DNA of 64,000 bases from Sulfurovum zhangzhouensis (GTDB taxonomy: Bacteria > Campylobacterota > Campylobacteria > Campylobacterales > Sulfurovaceae): assembly GCF_030347965.1 (NCBI RefSeq), contig NZ_JAQIBD010000001.1:918303-982302 (forward strand). The letters run 5' to 3'. Below the pieces are notes generated by a model, which searched no databases, was not told the DNA's origin, and was given only the letters and a program-made list of their open reading frames with translations. Within the stretch, counting starts at the first letter, position 1, and every line of letters starts with the position of its first letter. Position numbers and translations under genes: made by a program. Of the stretch, positions 27,853 through 37,299 are shown in pieces.

Positions 27853-28974
27853 TTACCTCGTATACTTTAGCTCTCCGGCTACTACTGTTGCTATGATACT
27901 GAAATCTTCATCAAAAATGACTATATCAGCATCATACCCTTGACGTAATTCACCTTTGGTAACACCAAGTTTACTTGCAGGGATCTTGGTCACACTGTTG
28001 ACAACTTCAACTAATGACATGGAGGTATGAGTCATCATCTTGCGAAGGCCATCATTAAGACGCAGTACCGATCCGGCCAATGTACCGTCCTCAAGCTCCG
28101 CTTTACCCTCTTTTACGATCACTTTACGCCCTCCAAGATCGTAAATACCATTTTTCATACACCCTGCTCTCATCGCATCGGTGATCAAGATCAACTTATC
28201 CTGCTTCATACGATAGGTCAACTCCAAAGTTGAAGGATGGGTATGTACCAGATCAGGGATGATATCACATGTTACATCATTCTCAAACACTGCCCCTATG
28301 ATCCCCGGTTCTCTATGATGATATCCATTCATAGCATTAAAGAGATGCGTGGCATGTGAAACCCCCCATTCAAAGCTCTTTTTACATTGAACATAACTTG
28401 CATCTGAGTGCCCTACACTGAGAATGATATGAGGGTATTTATCACTAAGATGCCGGATAAATGCTTCAGCCCCTTCAACTTCAGGAGCCAATGTGATCAT
28501 TTTGATGACTTCCATATGATCGACTATCAGATCAAAACCCGGCTTTTGAATATACTTTTCGTCCTGTGCACCATGCCTGGAGGCGTTAATGAAAGGGCCT
28601 TCCAAATGGATACCCAGTACACTGGCACCACTCACTTTATCCTTATACGCTTTGACATTTTGTAAAGCAGTGTCAATGGCTTTGGTTGACATTGTCATTG
28701 TCGTAGCCAAAAAAGAGGTAGTCCCTGTCTGAAGCAGTGTATTGGATATCATCTCAAGTGCTTCAGGCGTCGCATCCATAACATCTGCTCCCCCTGCACC
28801 GTGTATATGCAGGTCTATGAACCCTGCACTCACATACGCACCTTTGGCATTAATGACCTCTATATCTTCAGGCACATTATCAGTGATATCAATGACCTTT
28901 TTGTCAAAGAGCAGCACCTTATCTTCAATGATCTTGTCATCAATTATCAGATGGGCATTTGTGATTGCTTTCAT
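27853..28974 (-). CDS. nagA: N-acetylglucosamine-6-phosphate deacetylase
   Basis: 373 residues. Amidohydrolase-fold enzyme converting GlcNAc-6-P to glucosamine-6-P. Motifs: FIDLHIHGAGGADVMDA, HLEGPFINASRHGAQ, SVGHSDASY, HLFNAMNGYHHREPG and LITDAMRAGC (catalytic Asp). No nagB deaminase is in the window. Lies 3 bp after the acyl-CoA synthetase gene. Confidence 0.95.
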   Translation of the reverse strand: MKAITNAHLIIDDKIIEDKVLLFDKKVIDITDNVPEDIEVINAKGAYVSAGFIDLHIHGAGGADVMDATPEALEMISNTLLQTGTTSFLATTMTMSTKAIDTALQNVKAYKDKVSGASVLGIHLEGPFINASRHGAQDEKYIQKPGFDLIVDHMEVIKMITLAPEVEGAEAFIRHLSDKYPHIILSVGHSDASYVQCKKSFEWGVSHATHLFNAMNGYHHREPGIIGAVFENDVTCDIIPDLVHTHPSTLELTYRMKQDKLILITDAMRAGCMKNGIYDLGGRKVIVKEGKAELEDGTLAGSVLRLNDGLRKMMTHTSMSLVEVVNSVTKIPASKLGVTKGELRQGYDADIVIFDEDFSIIATVVAGELKYTR

Positions 28975-28977
28975 TAT

Positions 28978-30528
28978 TTACAGTTCATCTTTTTTCAATT
29001 TATCTTTAAGTACACGCTTAAGTACCTTACCTGTGGCATTTTTTGGAAGCTCTTTAATGATATAGATATGCTTTGGCACCTTAAAGTTTGCCAGATGTTC
29101 CCGTAAATATCCTTTGAGGGCAGTATCGTCTATCTTCTCTACACCTTCATCAAGCTCGATATAGGCTACAGGTATCTCACCGCTCTTTTCATCGGCAACA
29201 CCTATCACCGCGGATGCACTGATACCCTCAAACCCATCGATCACATCTTCTATTTCTCTTGGATAGATATTAATCCCTTTGGAGATGATCAGGTCTTTTT
29301 TTCTGTCAACGATAAAAAGATACCCCTCATCATCTATATACCCCATATCTCCGGTAAGAAGCCAACCATTGATGATGGTTTCTTCTGTAATGTCCGGATG
29401 ATTCAAATAGCCCTGCATAACATTATCGCCTTTGACGATAATATCTCCTATACTGCCCCTTGGAAGCTCCACAAGGTTCTCATCCACCACTTTCATCTCA
29501 TACCCGGCCAGTGCCGTTCCAACAGAACCTGCTTTTTGTTTCTCCAGCGTATTCATACAGACTGCCGGACTTGCCTCACTGAGTCCATATCCTTCAAGCA
29601 GCTTTGCACGTTTAAATTTCTTGGCCATAGCATCGAGTGTTTTTGGCTGCAAAGGGGCTGCACCTGAAATAAAGGCACGCAGGTTGTTAAACCACATAAA
29701 GTACCAAGGCAGTTTTGCTTTAGAGAGTGCATTATAGACATCGGGGACACCAAAGAAAAGTGTTACACGCTTCAGCAGTGTCTGCTTAAAGATATTTGAA
29801 AATGGCTGCAGCGACTTGATGATCACAATACTGGCACCTGCATATAAAGGCAGAATGATCCCTATCGAAAAGGTAAAAGAGTGGAACATCGGCAGAAAAA
29901 TAATTCCCCTGTCTTTTGTTTTCAGAGTGATATGCTGGATTCCGCTTATAGAGTTGGAAAAAATATTTTTATGCGAGAGCATTGCACCTTTGGGTCTTCC
30001 GGTAGTTCCGGAGGTATAAAAAATGACCGCTGTATCTTCCAGCCCGGATGTATTTGCTTTGATACTTTGATCAAATCTTATTGCTTCATCATAACTATAA
30101 TTTTGCTCATCTAAGGGTTCGAATGCTTCACCTTCCCATACAATGAAATTACAGAGTTTTTCTGCATCGCTGGCTTTAACAACCTTTTCATGTATCTTTG
30201 AAGTAATAAGTACGGTGCTGGCACTGTCTTCAAGAATATAGGAGAGTTCTTCTTCTTTCAAAAACGTATTGATCGGCACAACGACTGCTCCAAGCTTGGA
30301 GGCGGCAAAAACAGTATAGACAAACTCCGGAGAATTTCTTAAAAAAAGTGCAACTTTATCACCTTTTTGTACGCCATGATATACTAGGAATGCTGCTATC
30401 GCATCAGCTCTTTGCAAAATATCTGCATAGGTGATCTTTTCATTATCGACAAAAAGTGCAGTTTTATTTTTATACTTTTGTCCCTGATGACCGATAAGCT
30501 CATAAAAACTATTGAAGCTGTATGTCAT
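28978..30528 (-). CDS. Long-chain acyl-CoA synthetase (AMP-forming)
   Basis: 516 residues, ANL superfamily. AMP-binding loop IFYTSGTTGRPKGAML, the GYGLSEASP and WLLTGDMGYIDDEGYLFIVDRKKDLI motifs and the C-terminal catalytic Lys in PKNATGKVLKRVL. It activates fatty acids. The preceding gene, 1 bp away, is a FadL-type transporter, so the pair probably takes up and activates exogenous fatty acids. Confidence 0.9.
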   Translation of the reverse strand: MTYSFNSFYELIGHQGQKYKNKTALFVDNEKITYADILQRADAIAAFLVYHGVQKGDKVALFLRNSPEFVYTVFAASKLGAVVVPINTFLKEEELSYILEDSASTVLITSKIHEKVVKASDAEKLCNFIVWEGEAFEPLDEQNYSYDEAIRFDQSIKANTSGLEDTAVIFYTSGTTGRPKGAMLSHKNIFSNSISGIQHITLKTKDRGIIFLPMFHSFTFSIGIILPLYAGASIVIIKSLQPFSNIFKQTLLKRVTLFFGVPDVYNALSKAKLPWYFMWFNNLRAFISGAAPLQPKTLDAMAKKFKRAKLLEGYGLSEASPAVCMNTLEKQKAGSVGTALAGYEMKVVDENLVELPRGSIGDIIVKGDNVMQGYLNHPDITEETIINGWLLTGDMGYIDDEGYLFIVDRKKDLIISKGINIYPREIEDVIDGFEGISASAVIGVADEKSGEIPVAYIELDEGVEKIDDTALKGYLREHLANFKVPKHIYIIKELPKNATGKVLKRVLKDKLKKDEL

Positions 30529-30529
30529 C

Positions 30530-31783
30530 TTAGTACTCGTAAGCGATACCTACTGTTGTTAGGAAGGCTCCACCTTCATGAAAGCTTCCTCCATTTGCAA
30601 GGATCGGGTTGTCACTGATACCGGCAGGCATAGAGATCGACTCTTTTGAATCATAAAGGAATGACGCACCCCAGGAAAGCTGTTCACTCTGCTTGACCCT
30701 GAATCCCATAGAAAAGATCTTTGCATCACTATCGGGAAGTTCAAATCCGAGTGTCTCAAGCGGCGCAGGAGATTTATCGATCGCAAATCCCATCATCGCT
30801 GTCAATTTCTCATTGAGCTCCATTGTAGCCCCTACTCTAAACGTATTGGTATCTTTCCAGTTTTTTGCTTTTGGCGCATCAAAGAAATAGGTTAGCTCCG
30901 GAGAAGGCAATGCCGCTGCATAATTAAAATCAAGATCTTCATACGCTGACCAATAGGTTCTTTCATAGTTAAACTCTAAAGTAAACTTCTCATCCCATGT
31001 TTTAGAGATGGCAACATTCAGTGCTGCCGGCAGAGGAACGGATACACACGAATCTCCATCATAGACCAGTGCACCGCTATAGTAAAGTTGTGCTGTTCCC
31101 TGTTCTCTTAGGTCTACTTTTGAACGGTAGGTCACAGCAACATTGATATCTGATGCAGGGCGGTAAGCTAATGCCAGGTTATATCCAAACTCTACGGTAT
31201 CACCCTCCATTACCCTTTTTAGGTTATAACCTTCAAACCCCGGTATAGTACTGGCCTCGGCACCGTCACTCTTCACCACACCTTCACTGTAAATCGCCCT
31301 TACACCACCACCGATGGCAAACTGATCATTGACTTTATACGAAAATGATGGATTAAGTTCGATGATTTTCAGCGTGAACTCTTCGGCAAAAAGTTTTTGA
31401 ATAGGGGTCTCCCATTGTTTAGTGAGCCCTCCCGGAGCAACAAGGCTCACACCCCATCTAAAATCACCCATCGCTTTAGAAACATAATGCCCTGAAGGTA
31501 CAAGAATATTCTCATTATTGGATTCCCCTGAATAAGGATCGATCAGCATGTACTCGTTGGAAGGAAGACGCACAAGGGTCAATGCCCCCTCAACATAATG
31601 TTTATCCTCCATAAATGCCATATTTGCAGGGTTAAAATATGCTGTATCTGCACCCATGGTATGGGCAACATAAGCTGCACTCAAAGCAGTTGAGTTGATC
31701 GAGTTTTCAGGCAACTTATACCCGCCTGCCAAAACCAGTGAACTTGCTGCGGCACTTAACGCCAAACCTTTTACCATTTTCAT
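30530..31783 (-). CDS. FadL/OmpP1-type outer-membrane transporter
   Basis: 417 residues from ATG 31783, chosen because AAGGAGGAGAAA precedes it and the following residues form a signal peptide (MKMVKGLALSAAASSLVLAGG). The mature start GYKLPENSINSTALSAAYVA and TAYFNPANMAF are the plug motif (NPA) of FadL-family barrels for hydrophobic substrates; the chain ends in an aromatic strand (TTVGIAYEY). Immediately upstream of the acyl-CoA synthetase. Confidence 0.9.
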   Translation of the reverse strand: MKMVKGLALSAAASSLVLAGGYKLPENSINSTALSAAYVAHTMGADTAYFNPANMAFMEDKHYVEGALTLVRLPSNEYMLIDPYSGESNNENILVPSGHYVSKAMGDFRWGVSLVAPGGLTKQWETPIQKLFAEEFTLKIIELNPSFSYKVNDQFAIGGGVRAIYSEGVVKSDGAEASTIPGFEGYNLKRVMEGDTVEFGYNLALAYRPASDINVAVTYRSKVDLREQGTAQLYYSGALVYDGDSCVSVPLPAALNVAISKTWDEKFTLEFNYERTYWSAYEDLDFNYAAALPSPELTYFFDAPKAKNWKDTNTFRVGATMELNEKLTAMMGFAIDKSPAPLETLGFELPDSDAKIFSMGFRVKQSEQLSWGASFLYDSKESISMPAGISDNPILANGGSFHEGGAFLTTVGIAYEY

Positions 31784-31863
31784 TTTCTCCTCCTTATTAT
31801 ATGTCCACCCTTTATGAACTTGTGTAAATCCTTTGTACAAAAACTTACACAAGTGCATAGAGG

Positions 31864-32754
31864 CTACTTTACCAAACGGTAAAGTGCTTCTATCTCCTCT
31901 GCCCATATCGATTCATCGATAGTCTCCAATATCAACGGGATGTCATCCATACGGCTGTCATTCATGATAAATCCAAAGGTATCCCATCCTATCTCTCCCT
32001 GTCCTAAAGAGTGGTGTCTATCCACACGTGAACCAAGTGCCGGCTTTGAATCATTAATGTGCATCCCCATAAGATACTTTGAACCTACGATACGGTCAAA
32101 CTCTCCCATCGTTTGATCATAGGCTTCACGTGTACGCAGGTCATATCCTGCCGTAAAAGTATGACATGTATCCAGACAGACACCCACACGCGTTTTATCT
32201 TCTATCTTATCAATGATATGTGCCATATGCTCAAATCTATAACCGAGATTACTCCCCTGACCTGCAGTATTTTCGATCACCAGTTTCACATTAGAATCTT
32301 TAGTAGCCTCTATCGCTATGTTTAAGGATTCTGCTATGACATCCAGACAGCCAAGCTCGGCTTCAAGTAATTTCTCTTCGTAATGCGGATCTTTTTTAGG
32401 AAGTTTCACCAAATGTGAACCGGGATGAAAGTTCAGTTTATCAAGTCCGAGTATCCTGCATCGTTCCAACTCATCGATAAAGGCATCTCTGGATTTTTCA
32501 AGTTGTTCTACTTCAGGATGCCCAAGGTTGATCAGATATGAGTCATGCGGCAAAACATATTTTGGCAAGATACCCGAAGCCTCCAGGTTCTTCTGAAATG
32601 CATCGATGGACTTAGTCTCTAAGGGCTTTGCTTTCCACTGTCTTTGATTCTTGGTAAACAGGGCAAAAGCTTTAGCCCCTATCTCCATTGCATTAAGCGG
32701 TGCATTCTCCACACCGCCGCTTGCACTTACGTGCGCACCTACAAATTTTTTCAC
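31864..32754 (-). CDS. nfo: Endonuclease IV (AP endonuclease)
   Basis: 296 residues. Cleaves abasic sites in base-excision repair. Xylose-isomerase-like TIM barrel with family signatures: [43 protein letters not shown] and [23 protein letters not shown] (metal-binding His/Asp). 2 bp after the lipoprotein gene. Confidence 0.96.
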   Translation of the reverse strand: MKKFVGAHVSASGGVENAPLNAMEIGAKAFALFTKNQRQWKAKPLETKSIDAFQKNLEASGILPKYVLPHDSYLINLGHPEVEQLEKSRDAFIDELERCRILGLDKLNFHPGSHLVKLPKKDPHYEEKLLEAELGCLDVIAESLNIAIEATKDSNVKLVIENTAGQGSNLGYRFEHMAHIIDKIEDKTRVGVCLDTCHTFTAGYDLRTREAYDQTMGEFDRIVGSKYLMGMHINDSKPALGSRVDRHHSLGQGEIGWDTFGFIMNDSRMDDIPLILETIDESIWAEEIEALYRLVK

Positions 32755-32756
32755 TC

Positions 32757-33245
32757 TTATCCTTGTTGTTTTACTTTAATCAGAATTTCATTTATTGTAT
32801 CACGGAATACAATCTGACGGTTTAAAACAGTGTACTCAATATCGTATTTACCGCTTTTGAAAAGTTTTTGTGTAAAGCCGTTACGACTCAAGGTGTATCC
32901 TTGTTTATCAAAGATCGCTTTACCGCCAAATACATTTCGTAATAACGAATCAGGGTAATGTCTACTCAAAACTTCGGCATTGAACTTGGCCTCTGACATA
33001 CACTGAAGTGTGCTCATACACACCTGCCCATGAAAAAGGTTTAATGAAGTAAGTACCTGCCCGCTACTGTAGATCTCAACCTTAAGTTCCTCTTTGCCTT
33101 CATAGATAAAACCCATATCCGCATATTTGAATGTCGGCGTTTTAAAGACGATCAGTGCAGAATCCTGTTTGACATAGGAATGCCTTGCACATCCACTGAT
33201 ACTTACCATTAATAAAATTATCCCGAAAAAACCTATTTTTTTCAT
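32757..33245 (-). CDS. Putative lipoprotein
   Basis: 162 residues from ATG 33245; the open frame upstream has no signal sequence and runs into the tRNA promoter. Signal peptide [19 protein letters not shown] ends in a lipobox (ISGC). The mature domain is not recognised but resembles small Campylobacterota lipoproteins with a beta-rich fold; two Cys in [10 protein letters not shown] could form a disulfide. Precedes nfo by 2 bp. Confidence 0.7.
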   Translation of the reverse strand: MKKIGFFGIILLMVSISGCARHSYVKQDSALIVFKTPTFKYADMGFIYEGKEELKVEIYSSGQVLTSLNLFHGQVCMSTLQCMSEAKFNAEVLSRHYPDSLLRNVFGGKAIFDKQGYTLSRNGFTQKLFKSGKYDIEYTVLNRQIVFRDTINEILIKVKQQG

Positions 33246-33307
33246 TTTTAGTCCTAATTTAGCTCTTAACCACTCAATTTTTAAGATATTTCTAAGCTTT
33301 AAATTTA

Positions 33308-33313
33308 TATAAT
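33308..33313 (+). promoter_or_regulatory. -10 element before the tRNA-Glu array
   Basis: TATAAT 21 bp upstream of the first tRNA. No clear -35. It is the only strong promoter element for the array; the 32-bp spacers hold weaker AT-rich elements. Confidence 0.55.
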
Positions 33314-33333
33314 GCCGTCCACAAGTTGCTGAT

Positions 33334-33408
33334 GGCCCCATCGTCTAGCGGTTAGGATCCCAGGTTTTCATCCTGGTTACCGGAGTTCGAGTCTCCGTGG
33401 GGTCACCA
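33334..33408 (+). tRNA. tRNA-Glu (UUC), copy 1
   Basis: 75 nt including encoded CCA. Acceptor stem GGCCCCA/TGGGGTC pairs with one G-U; the anticodon arm CCAGG-TTTTCAT-CCTGG gives anticodon TTC (Glu); the T-arm contains GTTCGAGTC. Begins 20 nt after the TATAAT element. Confidence 0.97.
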
Positions 33409-33440
33409 TTTTAGCTTGTTTATACTTTTAATTGATTGTT

Positions 33441-33515
33441 GGCCCCATCGTCTAGCGGTTAGGATCCCAGGTTTTCATCCTGGTTACCGGAGTTCGAGTC
33501 TCCGTGGGGTCACCA
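33441..33515 (+). tRNA. tRNA-Glu (UUC), copy 2
   Basis: Base-for-base identical to copy 1, including the encoded CCA; 32 bp after it. Confidence 0.97.
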
Positions 33516-33547
33516 TTTTAGCTTGTTTATACTTTTAATTGATTGTT

Positions 33548-33622
33548 GGCCCCATCGTCTAGCGGTTAGGATCCCAGGTTTTCATCCTGGTTACCGGAGT
33601 TCGAGTCTCCGTGGGGTCACCA
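33548..33622 (+). tRNA. tRNA-Glu (UUC), copy 3
   Basis: Identical to copies 1, 2 and 4; 32-bp spacer identical to the preceding one. Confidence 0.97.
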
Positions 33623-33654
33623 TTTTAGCTTGTTTATACTTTTAATTGATTGTT

Positions 33655-33729
33655 GGCCCCATCGTCTAGCGGTTAGGATCCCAGGTTTTCATCCTGGTTA
33701 CCGGAGTTCGAGTCTCCGTGGGGTCACCA
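33655..33729 (+). tRNA. tRNA-Glu (UUC), copy 4
   Basis: Identical last copy. Followed by ACTACTCATTTTTTAATCG, a T-run that may end the transcript. Confidence 0.97.
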
Positions 33730-33748
33730 ACTACTCATTTTTTAATCG

Positions 33749-33777
33749 TTTACAAAAACTTTTTTTTACACTATAAT
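33749..33777 (+). promoter_or_regulatory. Sigma-70-type promoter of the 93-aa gene
   Basis: TTTACA (33749-33754), 17-bp spacer, TATAAT (33772-33777). Predicted start near 33784, about 28 nt before ATG 33812. Confidence 0.65.
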
Positions 33778-33811
33778 TAACCAACAAAATCAAATTTTAT
33801 AAGAGTTTTTT

Positions 33812-34093
33812 ATGTTTCGTATTGTAATCATCCCACTTATATTTTCTACTTTCCTGATCTCATCACCTATGTTTACAGTAAGGCTTGGAGTTTTCGATAT
33901 CAATAACGAAATACATATTTTAAATACGATTGACCGTTTCTCACCTGCACTCAAAAAAACCGTAAACACCTATAAAACAGATAGATTTATCTACGTCCAC
34001 ACTATCCCGACTGATAAGAAAAAGCATCTCACAAAACTGCTTCCTGCATACCGCAAGATTTTTCCTGATGCCTATATCGGTAAAATAAAATAG
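33812..34093 (+). CDS. Small secreted SPOR-like protein
   Basis: 93 residues. Hydrophobic signal-type N-terminus (IVIIPLIFSTFLISSPM), then ~70 residues FTVRLGVFDINNEIHIL...LLPAYRKIFPDAYIGKIK whose beta-alpha pattern resembles a single SPOR (peptidoglycan-binding) fold. The call is by pattern only. It has its own promoter and converges on dnaG. Confidence 0.6.
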   Translation: MFRIVIIPLIFSTFLISSPMFTVRLGVFDINNEIHILNTIDRFSPALKKTVNTYKTDRFIYVHTIPTDKKKHLTKLLPAYRKIFPDAYIGKIK

Positions 34094-34103
34094 TAAATTA
34101 CAG

Positions 34104-35765
34104 CTAGGCAAACAAATCTTTATCGTAGGCTACAAGCTCTCCACGCTTTAAACGTGGGATAATATCTGTTTTGATTTTTCGTATGAGAAAACTCTTTTTG
34201 GCAAATGGAATATGTTGGTCTGCAACAATACGTTTGAGTTCTTTATCATAGTGACGCATCAAAAAGTTGCATAAGAAACGTTCAAGCTCTTCTTCGCTCA
34301 TCACCTGTATCGTTTCATCCACAAGAATCCTCATTAGTCTTGAATCTTCACGGGGTCCGTTAAGTACTGCATTAAAAAGAGGCTCATAACTTCCGAACAT
34401 CTCCATATCTATCACATCCAGTACAGAATCAATAAGATCAGGTTTCTCAAGCATTGTTTTCAGGATACTCAACTGGCCAATATCATCTTTTTGTTGTGAA
34501 AAACTCTCTTTGGCTCTGGAAGGTTGTGTTTGTTTTCCAAAGAGTGCAGCTGAGATCCCAAGCTGTGTTGCTGCCAATGGGATATAGGCATCTTTGATGA
34601 TCGGACTCAGTCCTTCCAAAAACTGTTTGACTTGGCCAAAAGCTGCTTCTTTTGCCCTCGGATCAGAAAGGTCATAAGACTCTATCGTTTTTTCTATCAC
34701 AAACGGGATGAGGGGTTTGGATTCTCTAAGCAATTTTGCAACAGCATCACTCTGTCCCTTTGCGATCAAATCTGCAGGGTCTTGTCCATCCGGGAAGAGA
34801 ACTACACCACCGTCAAAACCTGCACTGGAAAGCATGATCGAAGCTTTGAGTGCTGCTGCTATACCTGCATTGTCACCATCATAGGCCAGAATTACTTTTG
34901 GCTCACCTTTTCTAAGTAAAGGAAGGTGCTCTGTGGTCAATGCCGTTCCCAGTGTAGCTACTGCAGTACTAAATCCTGCCTGGTGGAACATGATCACATC
35001 CAGATACCCTTCACAGACAATAAGCTGCTTTTTACTATAGATACTTTCTTTTGCCACATCATATCCGTAAAGCAATCTTGACTTGTTAAAAAGTTTGGTT
35101 TGAGGAGAGTTGATATATTTTGCAGGGTGATTGGTAATGGTTCGGCCGCCAAATCCTACGATTGAACCTGAAGGTGAATAGATCGGAAAAGTAATACGTT
35201 CAACCAATCTGGCATAGTATTCTCCTCTCTCTCCCTGGGCGATAATCCCTGCTTCGGCAGCTTGAGGTTTAGGCAGCATGGTTCTATCCAAAAACTGCAT
35301 TACCTGCATACCTGAAGGTACATAGCCGATCCCGAACTTCTCTATCGATGCAGCACTGATACCTCTATCTGCAAGATACTTTTGTGCTGTGTGATTTTGA
35401 TCAAGGTTTTTTACATACCATGTTTGTACAGCCTCCAGCACACGTTTTGCATCACTGTAATCCGAACTTCCCTGGGTATAGCGTAAAGAGAAATTGAACA
35501 TCGAAGCCAGTTTTTCTATCGCTTCAGGGTAACTCAGTTTCTCTAATTCCATCACAAACTTGATACTGTCTCCCCCCGCTCCACAGCCAAAACAGTGGTA
35601 GATCTGCTTGCTTGGGCTTACCACGAACGAAGGCGTTTTCTCTCCGTGAAAAGGGCAGTTGGCTTTATAGTTGGCACCGGCTTTTTTCAGTTCTATATAG
35701 TTACCGATGACATCTACAATATCGATACTGTTTTTTAGGGATTCAATGGAGGCATTATCAATCAT
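34104..35765 (-). CDS. dnaG: DNA primase
   Basis: 553 residues. Synthesises replication primers. N-terminal zinc finger CPFHGEKTPSFVVSPSKQ...YHCFGCGAGG, TOPRIM core (LIVCEGYLDVIMFHQAG; ILAYDGDNAGIAAA) and a shorter C-terminal helicase-binding region. Shorter than E. coli DnaG (581), within the epsilonproteobacterial range. Confidence 0.97.
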   Translation of the reverse strand: MIDNASIESLKNSIDIVDVIGNYIELKKAGANYKANCPFHGEKTPSFVVSPSKQIYHCFGCGAGGDSIKFVMELEKLSYPEAIEKLASMFNFSLRYTQGSSDYSDAKRVLEAVQTWYVKNLDQNHTAQKYLADRGISAASIEKFGIGYVPSGMQVMQFLDRTMLPKPQAAEAGIIAQGERGEYYARLVERITFPIYSPSGSIVGFGGRTITNHPAKYINSPQTKLFNKSRLLYGYDVAKESIYSKKQLIVCEGYLDVIMFHQAGFSTAVATLGTALTTEHLPLLRKGEPKVILAYDGDNAGIAAALKASIMLSSAGFDGGVVLFPDGQDPADLIAKGQSDAVAKLLRESKPLIPFVIEKTIESYDLSDPRAKEAAFGQVKQFLEGLSPIIKDAYIPLAATQLGISAALFGKQTQPSRAKESFSQQKDDIGQLSILKTMLEKPDLIDSVLDVIDMEMFGSYEPLFNAVLNGPREDSRLMRILVDETIQVMSEEELERFLCNFLMRHYDKELKRIVADQHIPFAKKSFLIRKIKTDIIPRLKRGELVAYDKDLFA

Positions 35766-35841
35766 AGTGGCATTATATCTAATTTGCTATAATCTAGAAC
35801 AATTTTTTCTCGCTTCGATCGAGAGGAAAAGAGGGACTACT

Positions 35842-36885
35842 TTGGAAAATATCTTACCGGCATATAATGATCCGCTGTTCAGTATACTTTTGATCATTGT
35901 TATAGCCCTGATCATCTCTTTGGTCACTTATGCATGGGGGCTGTACAAACAGCAAAAAGAACAGGGAAACCTCTTAAAGTTTTTAGAGAAATTTGATACC
36001 TCAGAATGTCTTCTTGATACAACTACAATGCCATTTGATGAGCATATGCTCAAACCTCTGGCACTCCTTGCACAGGCATTTGACAATGCAGGAGAATACC
36101 ATAAGGCGATCAATATCTATCTTTATCTGATCAAAAATATCCAAGAAGAGAATTCAAAACTCGAACTTATGGTCAAACTGGGGAAAACCTACTTTCAGGC
36201 AGGTTTTTTGGAGCGTGCAAAAACAATTTATGAAGAGGTACTTCGCAAGAAACCGCGTCATGTAAAAGCGCTCTATATGCTCGAAGTGGTCTTTGAAAAG
36301 ATGCAAAACTATTCTAAAGCTACGCAGATACTAGAGCCTCTGGAACTTTTAGGAGAAGAGACACATGCACTGAGTAATTTTCTTACACTTTCACGACTTA
36401 TAGCAGACAAAACCCTCCCAAAAGAGCAAAAAGTTGAACAGCTTTTGGAGCTTCTGCAAAGTGAACCGAAACTCTATAGACAGATCATCAGTGTTCTGTT
36501 CCAGCTGGATACCAAGGCAGCATGGCAGTCTATAGATACAACACGTATCAAAGAGCTTATCGACATCCTCTGGTTCTTACCCCAGTCACAACTGAGTTTA
36601 GATATAATTGCACAAAATGAACAACTAAAAACACTCTACTATGCCAAAGGGTATACACTGGAGCCGGCAACCAAAAGCGGAATATTTGCGCTAGATATGC
36701 TGGCAACGGCAAAACAAAATGGCTTTAAAGAGGGAGACCTGCATTTCACATACCTGTGTACCAAATGTAAACAGAGTTTTCCTATTGCATTTAAACGTTG
36801 TCCGAACTGTATGGCATTACACACAGTAGAAGTTGAGGAACATATTGCAAAATCAAACCCGAAAACAGATTACTCTTTATTCTGA
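35842..36885 (+). CDS. LapB/YciM-like TPR protein with C-terminal rubredoxin-type zinc site
   Basis: 347 residues from TTG 35842, chosen because GAGGG lies 6-9 bp upstream and translation from there begins directly with a membrane anchor (PLFSILLIIVIALIISLVTYAW); the frame stays open into the dnaG 5' end. The middle holds TPR repeats (AQAFDNAGEYHKAINIYLYLI; GKTYFQAGFLERAKTIYEEVL; MLEVVFEKMQNYSKATQIL). The C-terminus has YLCTKCKQSF...RCPNCMALH. This anchor-TPR-rubredoxin order is that of LapB, which controls LPS synthesis in E. coli. Function here is inferred. Confidence 0.75.
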   Translation: MENILPAYNDPLFSILLIIVIALIISLVTYAWGLYKQQKEQGNLLKFLEKFDTSECLLDTTTMPFDEHMLKPLALLAQAFDNAGEYHKAINIYLYLIKNIQEENSKLELMVKLGKTYFQAGFLERAKTIYEEVLRKKPRHVKALYMLEVVFEKMQNYSKATQILEPLELLGEETHALSNFLTLSRLIADKTLPKEQKVEQLLELLQSEPKLYRQIISVLFQLDTKAAWQSIDTTRIKELIDILWFLPQSQLSLDIIAQNEQLKTLYYAKGYTLEPATKSGIFALDMLATAKQNGFKEGDLHFTYLCTKCKQSFPIAFKRCPNCMALHTVEVEEHIAKSNPKTDYSLF

Positions 36886-37291
36886 TGGCTCAAGCCTTGG
36901 AAATCCAGGTCCCGGCGGTTATGCAGGAATACTGGAGTATAAAGGCAAACGCAAAGAGTACGTGGGCGGAGAAGAACACACTACTAATAACAGAATGGAG
37001 CTGCGCGCTGTCATTGAAGGGCTAAAGCTCTTGAAAGAACCCTGTAAAGTGGAAGTGATCTCTGACAGCTCTTATGTGGTCAAAGCGATCAATGAATGGT
37101 TAGAGGGGTGGCGAGCAAAGGGATTTAAGAAGGTTAAGAATGTCGATTTGTGGGAAGCCTACCTCGAGGCTGCCGGACCGCATAAGATACATGGAACCTG
37201 GATACGGGGTCATGACGGACACCCAGAAAATGAACGTTGTGATGACCTTGCACGTGCAGAGGCTGAACGTATACAACAATCACTAAAATAG
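36845..37291 (+). CDS. rnhA: Ribonuclease HI
   Basis: 148 residues from TTG 36845 (GAGGAA 4 bp upstream); another TTG 12 bp earlier is possible. Degrades RNA in RNA-DNA hybrids. Catalytic set visible: [18 protein letters not shown] (Asp), [12 protein letters not shown] (Glu), VISDSSYVV (Asp) and [11 protein letters not shown] (His, Asp). The start lies inside the last codons of the LapB-like gene, so translation is coupled. Confidence 0.95.
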   Translation: MQNQTRKQITLYSDGSSLGNPGPGGYAGILEYKGKRKEYVGGEEHTTNNRMELRAVIEGLKLLKEPCKVEVISDSSYVVKAINEWLEGWRAKGFKKVKNVDLWEAYLEAAGPHKIHGTWIRGHDGHPENERCDDLARAEAERIQQSLK

Positions 37292-37299
37292 GAGATTTT

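Larger units (their letters stand above)
33334..33729 (+). repeat. Perfect 107-bp tandem repeat (tRNA-Glu + spacer)
   Basis: Four copies of a 75-nt tRNA with three identical 32-bp spacers (starts 33334, 33441, 33548, 33655). Not only the tRNA but also the spacer is unchanged, so the array expanded recently or is kept uniform by recombination. Confidence 0.97.

Noticed and set aside
33334..33729. Regular repeats with constant spacers, CRISPR-like at first glance
   Set aside because: The repeated unit folds as tRNA-Glu and the spacers are identical, whereas CRISPR spacers differ. No cas genes are nearby.
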